DNA of 64,000 nucleotides from Helianthus annuus (lineage: Eukaryota; Streptophyta; Magnoliopsida; Asterales; Asteraceae). Below are positions 1 to 10,870 of this stretch, one piece after another. The stretch is taken from the NCBI RefSeq assembly GCF_002127325.2, contig NC_035435.2, positions 118,399,464 through 118,463,463 on the forward strand, written 5' to 3'. The position numbers and the translations under genes are program-made. Below the pieces are notes generated by a model. That model saw only the letters and a list, made by a program, of their open reading frames with translations, ran no database searches and had not been told where the DNA came from. Each line of letters begins with the position of its first letter. Position 1 is the first letter of the stretch.

Positions 1-291
1 CATATATTTAGCAACAATTTGTTATACTTAAATTCTACATAACCGTGTACTTGCATCAGAGGTAAACACCATATCATTAAACCACCAGATCATGGGTAAA
101 TTTGTGTACAATTTGAGCCATACTATGGTATCTTAAAACGTTGTTTAAACTACCGATAAAAAGACTATAGCGACACAACAACCTCCTCGGTAATTGACTG
201 TGTAATAATGTTTTCTAGTTTTTTTTTTCTGAAAATTGTAACTTCTCATAGTTGTTTTTTTTTCTTTTTTTGAAAATTGTAACTTGTCATT

Positions 292-519
292 TTTTTTAAA
301 CAACGTTTGGAACTAGCCCCGTATATGAGCCTTCCTGAGACGGGATGTCATCTGTCCATATTGATTTTGACACTCTAGGCCTAACTCACCAAGGAACACC
401 ATCAAGGAGAAAACCAACCAATGTGGAAAAACCCCCTTAAGTAAGGTTTCGAACATACGACCTCTAAAGATAACAAGCCTTAACCATCACCCCATGCCAT
501 AGGATCAGAAGCACTTTAC
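292..519 (-). mobile_element. tRNA-derived SINE
   Basis: A short element on the minus strand is flanked by a perfect 14-bp direct repeat (TGTAACTTGTCATT at 278-291 and 520-533). Read on the minus strand it starts near a box-A-like stretch (GGGGTGATGGTTAAGG), has a box-B-like GTTCGAAACC about 50 bp later, and ends in an A-rich tail (the T-run at 292-298 on the plus strand). Internal pol III boxes, an A tail and a long TSD are the standard SINE signature. It encodes no protein and would depend on LINE machinery. The subfamily is not identified. Confidence 0.75.
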
Positions 520-533
520 TGTAACTTGTCATT

Positions 534-1080
534 GTTAATGTACAGAATATAAATGCATTTTCATTAGACCAATCTTTAAAATATTGTATAGAATGTTTCT
601 AGTCTACTAGAAAATGTCTTGAGAAACATTGTTTGAATCATAAAAGAACCATCTAAAACATTATAAATAGGTATTTGACGAAAATTCTGTTTTAAGGTTG
701 TAGGAGAATAATGTTCATAATTAGAAACAAAATATAATTCGAAAGAAAAATGCAATGCAATGCAATATAATATAATGAATCAAAATACTGTTACAAGTGA
801 AATGAGTAAAAATAGTAAAAGAGGTAGGAAAAGAATGGTTGAGTCCACATGTTTGACACATTTCTTTTAAAATGTATTTTTCATCTCTATAGGAAAACAC
901 GTTTTTTTCCTAGGGCACAACAGTTTGGTTTTACAATACGTCGTATTTGACCAGCTCGAAATTTTACTTGAAAATAGCATGTCTACGTTATTGGAAATTC
1001 TTGGTGTGTTTTTCTCAATATCAATGGTTTTTTTTGGGTTATCTCTTTGTATTGAACTACAATAGAGACCTTATTATACA
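534..1080. other. AT-rich intergenic DNA, no gene seen
   Basis: No reading frame, splice pattern or element terminus was found. There is a short ATGCA/ATATA microsatellite-like patch near 751-775. The stretch separates the SINE from the copia element. Confidence 0.6.
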
Positions 1081-1085
1081 ATCAC
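1081..1085. repeat. TSD (left) of copia element
   Basis: ATCAC here is repeated at 5011-5015, directly outside the other LTR. This fixes the element borders at 1086 and 5010. Confidence 0.85.
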
Positions 1086-1324
1086 TAACAATTTTATTAT
1101 GGTAAAAGATCTATTGAAAAGTGAATGATCAGAAAGCTACATACCACCTATCTATATATAGGCATACATAAGAAAAGGAAATAAGACAAAATGGTCAAAA
1201 CAAGCTAGGGAGAAGGCATGGGCAATGGAGAAGGAAAAATGGGTCAAAGAGAGGATTTGTAGGGATTAGGAGACCACATGTAAATTAGCACATTTCCATC
1301 TATTAAAATATATAAGGTTCTTTA
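1086..1324 (-). repeat. 3' LTR of copia element
   Basis: This 239-bp LTR matches 4772-5010 with about seven differences. Its ends are TAACAATTTT on the left and GGTTCTTTA on the right. Read on the element strand it runs TAAAG...TTGTTA, so the usual TG..CA ends have become TA..TA. Confidence 0.9.
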
Positions 1325-1335
1325 CTCCCCCTCAA
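1325..1335 (-). other. Polypurine tract of copia element
   Basis: On the minus strand a GA-rich run (TTGAGGGGGAG) directly abuts the 3' LTR. This is the position and composition of a plus-strand priming site. Confidence 0.75.
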
Positions 1336-1337
1336 GT

Positions 1338-2220
1338 TGGAGCGTGGAGATCCGTAATGCCCAACTTGCCAAGTAAAGTGCGGAAGCGGGTTGGTACCCA
1401 ACGGTTTAGTGAGGAGATCGGCAAGCTGCATTGTTGTATCTATTTTCATGGTTTGAATTTCTTTTAACTCGACACGTTCACGGACAAAATAACAATCCAT
1501 TTCAACATGTTTGGTGCGTTCATGAAACACAGGGTTGTTTGCAATGTGCCTGGCTGCTTGATTGTCACAAAACAATTGTGTCGGTCCTTCTTGAGGGATA
1601 TCAAGTTCCTTTAAAAGCCATCTCATCCATATAATCTCATTAACCACGGCCGCCATGACCCGGTATTCAGCTTCGGCTGAAGATCGAGAAACCATCGATT
1701 GTTTCTTTGATTTCCAGGATATAGGAGCGCCTCCCAAGAGAAGTAAGTACCCAGTTCGTGACCTCCGTGTGAAAGGACAACCAAGCCAATCCGAGTCACA
1801 GTAAGTGATGAGGTTGGTGCCGCCCTGCTTTGGTAGAAGAATCCCTTGTCCAGGAGTGCCATTGAGGTAGCGAAGGACTCGATTGGCAGCCTCTAAATGA
1901 CTAACTCTTGGGTCACCAACGAATTGACTCAAAATACTGACGACATATGCAACATCGGGTCTAGTAACCTGAAGGTAAAGGAGTCTTCCAATTAATCGTT
2001 GGTATTGGTTTGCATTGACTTGAGCTTCTTTATCACATTTATCCAATTTCAAATTTTGTTCCATTGGGAACTGACTCGGACGACAACCAGTCATTCACGT
2101 ATCCTCCAAGATGTCTAAGATGTACTTGCGTTGGCTAAGCACAAGGCCTTCTTTGGTGCGAGCTACCTCGATACCCAAGAAGAACTTCAATACTCCTAGA
2201 TCTTTGATGCTAAATCGTTT
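1338..2220 (-). pseudogene. copia RNase H segment (3' part of broken pol)
   Basis: This is the C-terminal part of the copia polyprotein. Visible motifs are NQYQRLIGRLLYL and RPDVAY (the RT-RNase H connection), the RNase H core YCDSDWLGCP, SRSSAEAEYR with its acidic residues, and a late ADLLTKPL motif. The frame from about 2100 to 2220 still encodes a typical connection peptide but is separated from the rest by an in-frame TGA at 2095-2097, which looks like a single-base change. A further shift joins it to the RT frame near 2235-2245. The C-terminus runs slightly into the LTR. Confidence 0.85.
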
Positions 2221-2222
2221 GT

Positions 2223-4043
2223 CTAGGAAGGTCTTGACATTTCCATATTATTCCCAACTAGTATGACATCCTCAACATAAATGAGTGCAGCCATGAATAC
2301 TCCGTCTGTCTTCAATAGGAACAAGGAATGGTCCACCCCCGTTTGTTGGAAACCGATTTCAAGAAAGGACTTGGTAAACTTTTGATACCAATTCCTCGAT
2401 GCTTGTTTAAGACCATAACGCGACTTCTTGATCTTGCAAACACGTTGGTCATTTTGTTTCACAAAGCCTTGTGGGATTTTCATGTATACGTCTTCATGAA
2501 GATCTCCATGTAAGAAGGCGTTGTTGACGTCAAGTTGATGAATGTGCCATCCCTTTTTGACCGCTACGGCTAACAAGGTTCGGACCGTGACTAGTTTGGC
2601 TACTGGTGCAAAAGTTTCATGAAAATCAATGCCTTCTGTTTGGGTGAATCCTTTTGCCACGAGACGCGCTTTGTGCCTTTCAATTTCTCCATTGGGTTTA
2701 TATTTTATCTTGTAAACCCACTTCGAGTCGATGGCGCGCTTTCCTTTGGGAAGCTCTTCGAGGACCCATGTTCCATTTTCTTCGAGTGCTTGAACCTCTT
2801 TCTTCATGGCCTCGAGCCATTTTGGATCCTTCACCGCTTGGCTAAAACATTTTGGCTCATGATTGGAAGTTATAGCCGCCAAAAAAGCTTTATGATTGTT
2901 AGTAAACTTATCATAGGAAATGAAATGTGCAAGAGGATGTACCGTTGGGGACTCTTGATTGGAGGTGGATTGCTCATGGTCAATGGATGGGGGGAGACGG
3001 ACTTCATAGTCATCGAGATGCTTGGGACGTGACCTGCTTCTTTTTTCTCTTTGTGGTTCAACGGTTTCGAAAGCTTTATGCAAGCCTTCTAGATTGACAC
3101 TTTGATCATGGGTCGTACCAACTTGGCCCATAGGATTGGGGTTATGTTGTTCCTCGGTGGGATTAGTGGGCTCGGTTTGGGTGTGTTGATCAGTTGGGCT
3201 TGTGGGATCGGTTTCATCGGTGTTTTGCGGTTGTAAAGATGGCCCAGTTTCTGGGTCTAAAAGAGGCCCAGATGGATCTAGCTCAATATCCGGTTCCCTT
3301 TGTTGTTTCACAGGTTCACTATCCCACCATTTTGGGGGTATACAAATTTCTTCTTCTTCAAGAGTGGCATTTTTGAAAGGGAAAATGTTTTCAACAAATT
3401 TGACATCTCTTGAAATAATTATTTTGTTTTGTTTGACCGAAAAAATTTTATACCCTTTTGTGCCCGGTGGATACCCCACAAAAATACTCGGTTTGCCTCT
3501 TTCAACAAATTTGTCACCAAGTGTTTCGATGCTCTTATAGTATGCTAGACAACCGAAAACTAGCATATGTTCGTAATCGGGTTTTTGATTGTATAGAATC
3601 TCGTAAGGAGTCTTGTTACCTATAACCTCCGATGGTAACCGGTTTATGATGTATGTGGCGGTAAGAATGCATTCGCCCCAAAACCTTGTGGGTAAGTTGG
3701 ACTCGAATCTTAGGGCCCGAGCCATCTCCAAAAGGTGTCGATGTTTCCGTTCCACCACGCCATTTTGTTGAGGTGTGTGTGGACACGTTGTTCCTAAGAC
3801 AATTCCTTCCTTTGCATAAAAATTTAGCATGTGAGTGGATGTGAACTCTCCCCCATTGTCACATCGGATTCTTTTTATATTTTTTTCAAACTGCACTTGT
3901 ATCATTTTATGGAAAGCGATGAGACAAGTGCTTGCCTCGTACTTGTGTTTTAGCAAGAAGACCCACACAGCTCTATAAAATCGTCTACGATTGTCAAAAA
4001 ATAGCTTGCTCGTGAAAGAGAAGGTGTGCGATACTTCCCCCAT
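2223..4043 (-). pseudogene. copia integrase and reverse transcriptase (middle part of broken pol)
   Basis: The real coding sense enters this frame near 3975 with a segment beginning RAVWVFLLKHKYEA. The integrase core follows (RIRCDNGGEFTS with the second Asp, PQQNGVVERKHRHLLEMAR with the catalytic Glu), then a Pro/Thr-rich linker (DPTSPTDQHTQTEPTNPT), then the reverse transcriptase: WLEAMKKEVQALEENGTW, RHKARLVAKGFTQ, QLDVNNAFLHGDL and YGLKQASRNWYQ. The catalytic YVDD box reads YVED (plus-strand 2265-2276), so one of the two metal-binding Asp residues is lost. It is joined to its neighbours by frameshifts at both ends. Confidence 0.9.
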
Positions 4044-4690
4044 ACATCACAATGTATTAGATCAAAGCAAACATTGGTTTTAGCAGTGCTGATAGGAAAC
4101 GGTAATCTTGCAAACTTAGCCTTAACACAAGAATCACAAAAAAATATTTGTTTCAAATGGGTGTTTTTAAGAAAATCAACATGAGTAAGTTTAGAATTCG
4201 AAGCATGACCCAATCTATTGTGCCATGTATCAACCGTGGTAGCCATCGCCCTTCTTTGTTCTCCCGTCATCCCCATCTTGTATAGACCGTTCTCGCAACC
4301 ACCCACTCCGATCAACGTCCTTGTACTCAAATCCTGCATGATAAAAAAATCTGGAAAAAAGGTTATAGCACATTTAAGGTCCCATGTCAGTTTACTAACA
4401 GATAACAGATTGCATTTGAATTCGGGAACATGGAGAACATCCTTTATTTTCATGCCATTAGGTAATGTGAATTCTCGTCTTCCTCTTACGGCTATGGCAT
4501 CATCGTTTGGTATGACAACCGGTGCTTCATAGTTTTTCTTTGTTGTATTCTCGAGCATAGAGTCGTTACAGGTAATGTTTTCGATGGCACCCGAATCAAC
4601 AACCCACTTACCTCCAACCCATTTACCTTCATGGTTGATGTTACCTGCCATGTTAACGACCGACGTTTCTTCCTCTTTAGCGGTACTCAT
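3975..4690 (-). pseudogene. copia protease and integrase N-terminus (5' part of broken pol)
   Basis: From an ATG at 4690 the frame encodes a short leader, the aspartic protease with VVDSGA (the D-S/T-G catalytic motif), then the GAG-pre-integrase region TWHNRLGHAS and the integrase zinc finger ending in CDSCVKAKF. The integrase core begins at HCDVWG and TIVDDF, after which a frameshift near 3975 moves the sense to the next frame. No Gag domain or CCHC knuckle precedes the protease. A homopolymer (A/G runs at 4704-4732) lies in the leader. The gag deletion is therefore fused directly to the protease. Confidence 0.88.
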
Positions 4691-4759
4691 TTTTTCACCA
4701 AAGTTTTTTTTTTTTTGGGAGAGGGGGGGGGGGGTTGTTTTATGTAGGATCGTGTGTTT

Positions 4760-4771
4760 GCTCTGATACCA
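4760..4771 (-). other. Primer-binding site (tRNA-iMet)
   Basis: On the minus strand TGGTATCAGAGC directly follows the 5' LTR with no gap. It is complementary to the 3' end of plant initiator-Met tRNA, the usual copia primer. Confidence 0.92.
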
Positions 4772-5010
4772 TAACAATTTTATTATGGTAAAAGATCTAT
4801 TGAAAAGTGAATGATCAGAAAGCTACATACCACCTATCTATATATAGGCATACATAAGAAAAGGAAATAAGACAAAATGGTCAAAACAAGCTAGGGAGGA
4901 GGCATGGGCAATAGAGAAGGAAAAATTGGTCAAAGTGAGGATTTGTAGGGATTGAGAGACCACATGTAAATTAGCACATTTTCATCTATTAAAATATATA
5001 AGGTTCTTTA
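4772..5010 (-). repeat. 5' LTR of copia element
   Basis: This 239-bp copy of the LTR lies upstream in the sense of the element. It contains a TATATATAGG stretch (plus-strand 4841-4850) that could serve as a promoter on either strand. The TSD ATCAC follows at 5011-5015. Confidence 0.9.
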
Positions 5011-5129
5011 ATCACATCAAAAGAAATGGTTAAATCATTTAGTTATATTAAATGTAAAACTAAACGTTTAATGAAAAGTTACATATTGGTCAAACGAGTT
5101 GTCTTTAGTGACACACTTGTTGTACACAT

Positions 5130-5470
5130 TGTTGGGCGCAATTCCCGTCCTCGAGCCGATGAGGCAGTTAACATGGACCGACAAATTCGAGTTATGGATT
5201 AGTAGCGTTATTTGGTTAAGTTAATTAGAGATAAATTAAATGAGTTATATTTATTTTATAATAGATAGGTTAGATAAACATGTGGGTTTATTATATTATT
5301 ATCTAATTAGAAAGTTGAGTCCTACTCTAATCATAAAAAAGTCATGTCCTATATAAACCTAATCAAAGTTGTGATTAAGGTTAAGAGAAGAGTAATCAGT
5401 TTTGAAAGTTATTCAATTTAAATTCTTTTCTTCAACTAGTCTATTTGTTTACTTATCGACTGGGACTTAA
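5130..5470 (+). mobile_element. Probable solo LTR
   Basis: A 341-bp segment begins TGTTGGGCGC and ends GGGACTTAA, and is bounded by ACACAT at 5124-5129 and 5470-5475 (a 5-6 bp direct repeat). The terminal bases form a short TGTT..AACA inverted repeat if the end is taken at 5472. A TATA box (CTATATAAACC) near 5350 suits an LTR promoter on the plus strand. No PBS or coding region adjoins it, so it is best read as a solo LTR left by recombination. The family is unknown. Confidence 0.45.
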
Positions 5471-5475
5471 CACAT

Positions 5476-7766
5476 AATTGTTCAGAAGTTCGCAACTTGG
5501 TCAGTTGATCAGACTACTCAGAATGCAATACTTGGTCGAATCTCAGAATCACTCAAAGCCGGTAACACCTTCGAGTGATCCCAAATATGAGTAGATGAGA
5601 TCCTAGGATGCTTATGAACTTAACTTAGTTCAGAGACCTTTGGGTCTTTATGAGTTATGAATATAAACATATCTTCAGAACTTATACCTTAGTTCAGATA
5701 TGTGAAAGTGACTACACAACCTACAACATTTACAACTTTTGATCATGTTTTTAAATGGTGGTTGACTACAATTCACTCGATTAATAAAGAATAAGACGGA
5801 TGACCGTCATTCCAAATAAGCAAAAGGCATGAAAGTTGCATATTGTTTAACATACTTTGCCTCCTGATTAAAGCCAACCACCCCTTTTCGTTTAATTTAT
5901 TTAAGTTTTATCTAATAAAGGACTGTTCTAAAACCTAAATGGCATTTTCCAATCCATATTCTTTGTTATAAAAGTATTTTTTTTTTCACTTCCGTGGGTT
6001 CTTAGAAGTCTTCCATCTTTCACAAATTAATTACATCTAGCTGGTTATCATCCGCACTTCGAGGCAGGTTTGAAATGTAGATGAAAATATGCAAAATGCG
6101 AACGTAATGATAAAAAAACCACAACTTATATTCAAAAGCCACGTAAAAGTTATATCGTTGTTGTACACGAAAGCCAAGTTATTCAAACATAACTTGCATC
6201 AAACCGTATATAAAGATAAACACAGCGGCCGCGGATTACAGTGGACCAGTTTAAACGTAGATAAAAAAACATGTAGCAATGGTGTATTTAGATACGAGTG
6301 TTGTGCATTTTAAAAAACCGAATGGTTTAAAAAAAAGTTTGAAAAACAATAGGTTTAAAAACAACGTTACAAAAATTCACGTCGAAACGTAAATAAAAAT
6401 AACTTGCGTGGAATGTTGGTATAAAAAAAGAATCCCATAAATAAATTACGTAACTGGAAATTCATTAAAAACTCAAAATGGTAACTTTATTAAAGTTTAG
6501 AGGTTATAGTGTTAATGAGTTAATGAAAAAGAAAAATAAAATAAAACCATAACTATGTAAGACTTGAGGGACAAAATGTTAAACTAACTAAAGATCATAA
6601 GACTATCCGCATCAGTGAAAGGCTATCATTTCTACAAACAGTCTAATCAGCATGCCACATCAGCTTTTCACTTATTCTTCCCACAAACACTTTTTACCCA
6701 CAACAATAACATATATATCCTTCCCACAAACAACCTTATTATAGTTATTTTATTAAATTTAAACTAAATTAAAAAAAAAGGACCCACCATTCCCCCATTC
6801 TTCCCCAAGAATCCTTAAGAATGAACACCCTCCATGTCATCCTCTACAACACCCACTAATCCATCTCTCTCACAAATGCCCTCCACATAGGCCAAGAATC
6901 ACCTACAAACATCCTTGATGTGGCAAAAACAAAAAGATATAAAGTTAAACAAAAAGATATAAAGTTAATCAATAGCATACGTTTGGTATAATTAAACTCC
7001 AATTCAATTTAAAAAGATGACGACGACTCATGATGTTAGTTTAGAGAAGCATCCTTTATATTGTTACCAACGCTAATAAAAGAGAACATTGATATAGTGT
7101 GTCACTCACCTGTGTTGTTAAAGAACATTGTCATTTGTACTCTTACTTTGATAGTGTGTCATTAGTGTCATCATTCGTTTAACTTGTTCCTATACTTTAC
7201 ATGTATATACTTTAATACGAATGAATTGCGGCTCAAGCTAGTAGTTTGATAAGAATATTTAGCGAAGTTGAAGACAAGCTAAAGAAGTAACCAAAAGCCC
7301 TGAAGTGGTGTAACGTCAAGTTATAAATCAGCAAGGAACGCGTCCACTCAATCAAGGGCGTATCTTTGTGTGGGCGGGAGGGGGCGGCCGACCCCCCGAA
7401 TTTTGTGCTCATTAGTGGAGAGTATGTGGTTTTCGTATAGAAATTTTTGGATATATACGTTTTTGACTCCCCGGTTTTATAAGAAAATTTGGTATATACT
7501 TTTTCGACCCCCCGATCGGAAATCTCAAGTTTCGCCATTGCACTCAATAATGGTTTGAAATGGCCTTATCGATCTGGTCGACCTATGCCATTGGTGCCTG
7601 GTAAAAAAACCTTTCTTTGTACTTTTTGTATCCGAAAGTGGATTGATACCGGTATATTTACAGACAATAACACATATAAGCAAGTTGATTATCACAATGT
7701 AATACAGCCATTGTTAAAATAAAAACGATGTTACACAACCGGTATCTTTGGTCTAGTGGTTACTCA
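5476..7766. other. Intergenic DNA, no gene seen
   Basis: The sequence is AT-rich with several stop-rich frames. An open stretch at 6089-6313 has no family resemblance and lies in A-rich repeats. A C-rich, A-poor strip at 6600-6930 resembles MITE-type sequence, but no matched termini were found. The strip at 7360-7520 with CGACCCCCCG motifs looks like a degraded repeat. A box-A-like GGTCTAGTGGTTA lies at 7750-7762, just before the next element, and may be the start of a split SINE. Confidence 0.5.
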
Positions 7767-8517
7767 GACCACCTGTAGTGGGACGCCCAAAAACGCCCCC
7801 CCCCCCCCTCAATTACAGTAGGCGTTATTTGGCGTTATTTTTGAAAAAAAAAATGAAATTGGCGTTTTAAATAAAACGCTGAAAATTGCATAGGGGGGAG
7901 AGATGACCGTTGCCAACGGTCAATTGTTTAATATTTTTATTTTTTTTAATTCCAAATTTTACCCACTATATAAATAATACCCACTTCTTCCTATTTTTTA
8001 TAAAAAAAAGTCACACTTTCTCTCCTACTTCTTCTATATTTTATACAAATATGCATCCATTCCGACCCCCCTTTGGTGTTCCCGCAAGACCCATGAACCC
8101 CGAACACAACCCAACCGCAACACCCGTATAACCTTCAAGACATGGACCCGAGCGTTTTAACGTACGCGGCTTACTTGAGTGGCGCCACTCCGTTCATCAC
8201 CAAAAAATTCGAGAAAAATATGGACTCTAGATCATCTTCTTTTTTTTTTTAACTTATTTTTTTTTTGGTTTTTTTATTTTCTGTTTTTTTTCGGGTTTTT
8301 TTTTTTATTTCAAGTAATGTAATTTTTATTTTAAATTAATGAAGATTTTTGTGTTTTAAATTAAAAAAAAATAATTGTGAAATGATTGCATGGGCGTTAT
8401 TGGGCATTATTCCCATTACGCCACTTTTGCAATAATATCCCATGCTGACTGGACTGCCACGTGTCGCAAAACGCCCCATGATAGAGGCATTATTTGGCTT
8501 AACCACTACACATGGTC
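7767..8517 (+). mobile_element. Non-autonomous PIF/Harbinger-type element
   Basis: The termini are GACCACCTGTAGTGG and, inverted at the right, GACCATGTGTAGTGG, flanked by TCA at 7764-7766 and 8518-8520 (a 3-bp TSD, though TWA is more usual for this superfamily). GGCGTTATTTGG-type subterminal repeats occur at both ends. The interior keeps a promoter-like region and the first codons of an ORF1-type protein (see 8051-8131), followed by T-rich sequence. It appears to be an internal deletion derivative with no transposase. Confidence 0.6.
8051..8131 (+). pseudogene. Relic of Harbinger ORF1 start
   Basis: A 26-codon reading frame starts MHPFRPPFGVP and is Pro/Asn-rich. Its style matches the N-terminus of the ORF1 protein at 8948-10517 (MNPFNRGFIPP). 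It stops after 26 codons. In another frame the downstream DNA (about 8130-8225) still has coding character (DMDPSVLTYAAYLSG), which suggests a frameshift. It lies centrally in a TIR-bounded element, where ORF1 would be expected. Confidence 0.4.
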
Positions 8518-8691
8518 TCACGCCTAACCTGCACGCCCAAACATGTTTTATATATTTCCTATATTTTTTATTGTATTTGGGTCAGTCTCATGGCCTAGTT
8601 GCGACATGGCTAGTGCATAGTTTCGTCAAACCACTTATTTAAATCTAAGGGTGTAAGGGGCACTCCCCTAAGAGGGGAGTCCCCTCTCTTA

Positions 8692-10807
8692 GGGCATGTG
8701 TAGTCATAAAGCCCTTTTAGGGGCGTTATGTGACATGTGGCATGCCACGTCACCCCGGGGCTTTATGGGGCGTTATGAATTTTGAGGCCGTAGTCATAAA
8801 GCCCCTGTGTAATCATTACTCATTTTTTAATTTTTATTTTTTTAATTCATTTTGTAATTGTTTTAAAAATAAAATTCATTTCATTAAATAAAAAAAAGTA
8901 CAATAAAATAAAAAAAACATAAAACTAGCATAAAAAACATTACACAATCAAAGATTATATTTTTTTTCAATCCGCTCCTTTTGTGCCAACGCCATTTTCA
9001 AAGCTTTTCCCGTTAAGTGGTCATGCGGTTTGGAGTAGAAGTCAAAGTCGTGAGCCCATTGTCGATCCCGCATAATCTCCGTAACTTTTTCGTTCTCCTC
9101 CAAACGTTTGTTACCGAGTTCGTGTATGTCTTGAAGCCGCTTGTTTATCTCCGAAAATGCGTGACTCATATCCGTTCCCATAGACATCGACGACGACTCG
9201 GGTTTTTTCGCCCGGCTTTTTCTTCCGGGCGGTCTTGGTAGCTCCTCCACCGGCTCGTCATCCGGAATATCCTCGTCCAAGCCGATGTTTCGAGCGTCGG
9301 AGGTTGGCGTTTCGGGTTCACCCGACTCGTTTGTTTTGGACCTCTTTGATGGCCGTGTATTTCCCGAACGACCACTAGGAGTAGTTACGACGGCCCATTT
9401 GGGGCTATGGCGAAGGATTTGCCAACACTTCATGTACGGGAAATGGCCATTAGCGTTCGTATACTCGACCACTGCCTCTTGCGTAATGTCTTCATCGCTA
9501 CTTCCACTTTTCCATCCGGAATACAAGCGTTGGTACACGGTTTGAAAGTTTGTGCACCTCTTGTTTATATCGGTCCACTTCCCCGATATAGAGTCCGGTA
9601 GGCGGTATTCTCCCCTACCCATGAGCTCGAAAAAGAGTTCTCGTATTCGGTTCCAAAATACGGTTTTACTTTGATTGTTTGCTACACACAAAACAATATT
9701 AAATGTTAGCTCAAAATTTAAAAAATAAAATCTGGAAATAATAAAAAACAGAAAAAAAAATAAAAAACAGAAAGTAATTAAAAACAGAAAATAAAACTGG
9801 AAATAATAAAAAACAGAAAAAAAAAACATAAAATAATAAACATAAAATAATAAAACAGAAAATAAATAACAGAAAATTATAAAACAGAAAATAAAAAAAA
9901 ACTGAAAATAAAAAAAACAGAAAAAAAATTTAAAAACAGAAAATAAATAACCGAAAATAAAAAAAAACAGAAAAAAAAATATAAAAACAGAAAAAAAAAA
10001 TATAAAAACAGAAAAAAAAAATAAACATACCTATGACCGGGTCCTCCGAAACATCGATGAAAGCGCGGGTTAACGCATACTCCTCTTCGGGCTCCCACGT
10101 TTGCACATTTTTTTTCGTTCGGGTGTTGGTTTCAACTTTCTTTTTATGTGCCCGTTTTGCTTTTCCATTTCCTTTTTGCGTCTCCGGTTGCGTATCCGGT
10201 ACCTCGGGTTGCGTCTCCGGAACAACATCGGGTTCGTGTAGTGGGGAGCCGAACGCTTGAGCCGACCCAAACGCTTGAGACGACCCCATCCCATCCATGT
10301 TTTGACTTGGGTTCCACCCGTAGAGATTAGGGTCCCATGATAGCGGTTGGTTCAAAAGATTCATGAACCCGGGACTTTGTTGATTGTAGTCGAGAAAACC
10401 GGAGCCGAAAGGATTGGGTCTAGTGGGAACCGGTGCCACGGGACGAGTAGGATTGCCACTTTGGTTTGTGTCCGCACTAGATCGCGGAGGAATGAAGCCC
10501 CGGTTGAATGGATTCATTGTATAAAATATGAAGAATTGTAAAAAAATTTGGGAGAGATGAGAGTTTGAATGTGTGTGGTAAAAAAATAAAGAGATGAGAT
10601 TGATTTTAAAGGAAAGTTGAAAAATAAATTGATTTTTTTTTAATGAAATTGACCGTTTGTAACGGTCATAATATTCAAACCATTTCTCTTCACGCCGCTA
10701 TTATTATCGCGCTGGACAAAAATATTCGAACATAGCGCCCGGGGGGGCGGTGTTCCAGGCGCCATAATGGCGCGATCATGGGCTAAAGCGCCCCAGTACA
10801 CATGACC
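8692..10807 (-). mobile_element. PIF/Harbinger element carrying only ORF1
   Basis: The termini are GGGCATGTGTA on the left and GGTCATGTGTA (inverted) on the right, with a TTA TSD at 8689-8691 and 10808-10810. TTA/TAA target duplication and G-rich TIRs identify the PIF/Harbinger superfamily. The element encodes one Myb/SANT-type protein on the minus strand (8948-10517) and no DDE transposase, so it is non-autonomous. Subterminal GGGGC/GCCCC motifs with CATAAAGCCC repeats lie near 8700-8810. Confidence 0.8.
8948..10517 (-). CDS. Harbinger ORF1, Myb/SANT-like DNA-binding protein (two exons)
   Basis: Exon 1 is 10031-10517 and exon 2 is 8948-9681. The intron has a GTATGT donor, a TGTGTAG acceptor and long runs of AAAACAGAAAAT. 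Splicing keeps the frame and gives 406 residues with no stop. Residues 1-110 are low-complexity (Pro, Asn, Gly, Gln). A basic stretch KRAHKKK near residue 124 could be a nuclear signal. Residues about 139-260 form a Myb/SANT-like (trihelix) region starting TWEPEEEYALTRAF and including WNRIRELF and GKWTDINKRCTNF. A second basic cluster follows, then a C-terminal coiled coil (EINKRLQDIHELGNKRLEEN) as in NAM-associated C-terminal proteins. In PIF/Harbinger systems ORF1 binds DNA and helps the transposase enter the nucleus; here the transposase gene is absent. The ATG at 10517 fits the N-terminus of related proteins. Such ORFs are often mis-annotated as host genes. Confidence 0.78.
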
Positions 10808-10870
10808 TTACGCATAAACAATCCTCGTGTGCCACGTCAACTCCCCTCTTAAACTCACCTAACACCCTAA

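Larger units (their letters stand above)
1086..5010 (-). mobile_element. Ty1/copia LTR retrotransposon lacking gag, defective
   Basis: This 3.9-kb minus-strand element has two 239-bp LTRs that differ at about seven positions by eye, a 5-bp TSD (ATCAC), an initiator-Met primer-binding site and a polypurine tract. The domain order is protease, GAG-pre-integrase, integrase, reverse transcriptase, RNase H, as in Ty1/copia. It is about 1 kb shorter than usual because gag is missing: only about 70 bp separate the PBS from the first in-frame ATG before the protease. The pol frame is broken by at least two frameshifts and one stop. The LTR similarity implies a moderately recent insertion. It could move only with proteins supplied in trans. 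Confidence 0.93.
8649..10867. mobile_element. Small Harbinger-type MITE split by a nested element
   Basis: The outer termini are GGGTGTAAGGGG and (inverted) GGGTGTTAGGTG, flanked by TAA at 8646-8648 and 10868-10870. Without the 2.1-kb insert at 8692-10807 and its TTA duplication, only about 100 bp remain, so it is a typical Tourist-like MITE. The nested insertion targeted TTA within it. Confidence 0.6.

Noticed and set aside
6089..6313. 74-codon open frame
   Set aside because: Composition is that of A-rich repeat sequence, with no domain and no splice or promoter context.
7233..7547. 104-codon open frame on the minus strand
   Set aside because: It spans low-complexity C-runs of a repeat and shows no recognised motif.
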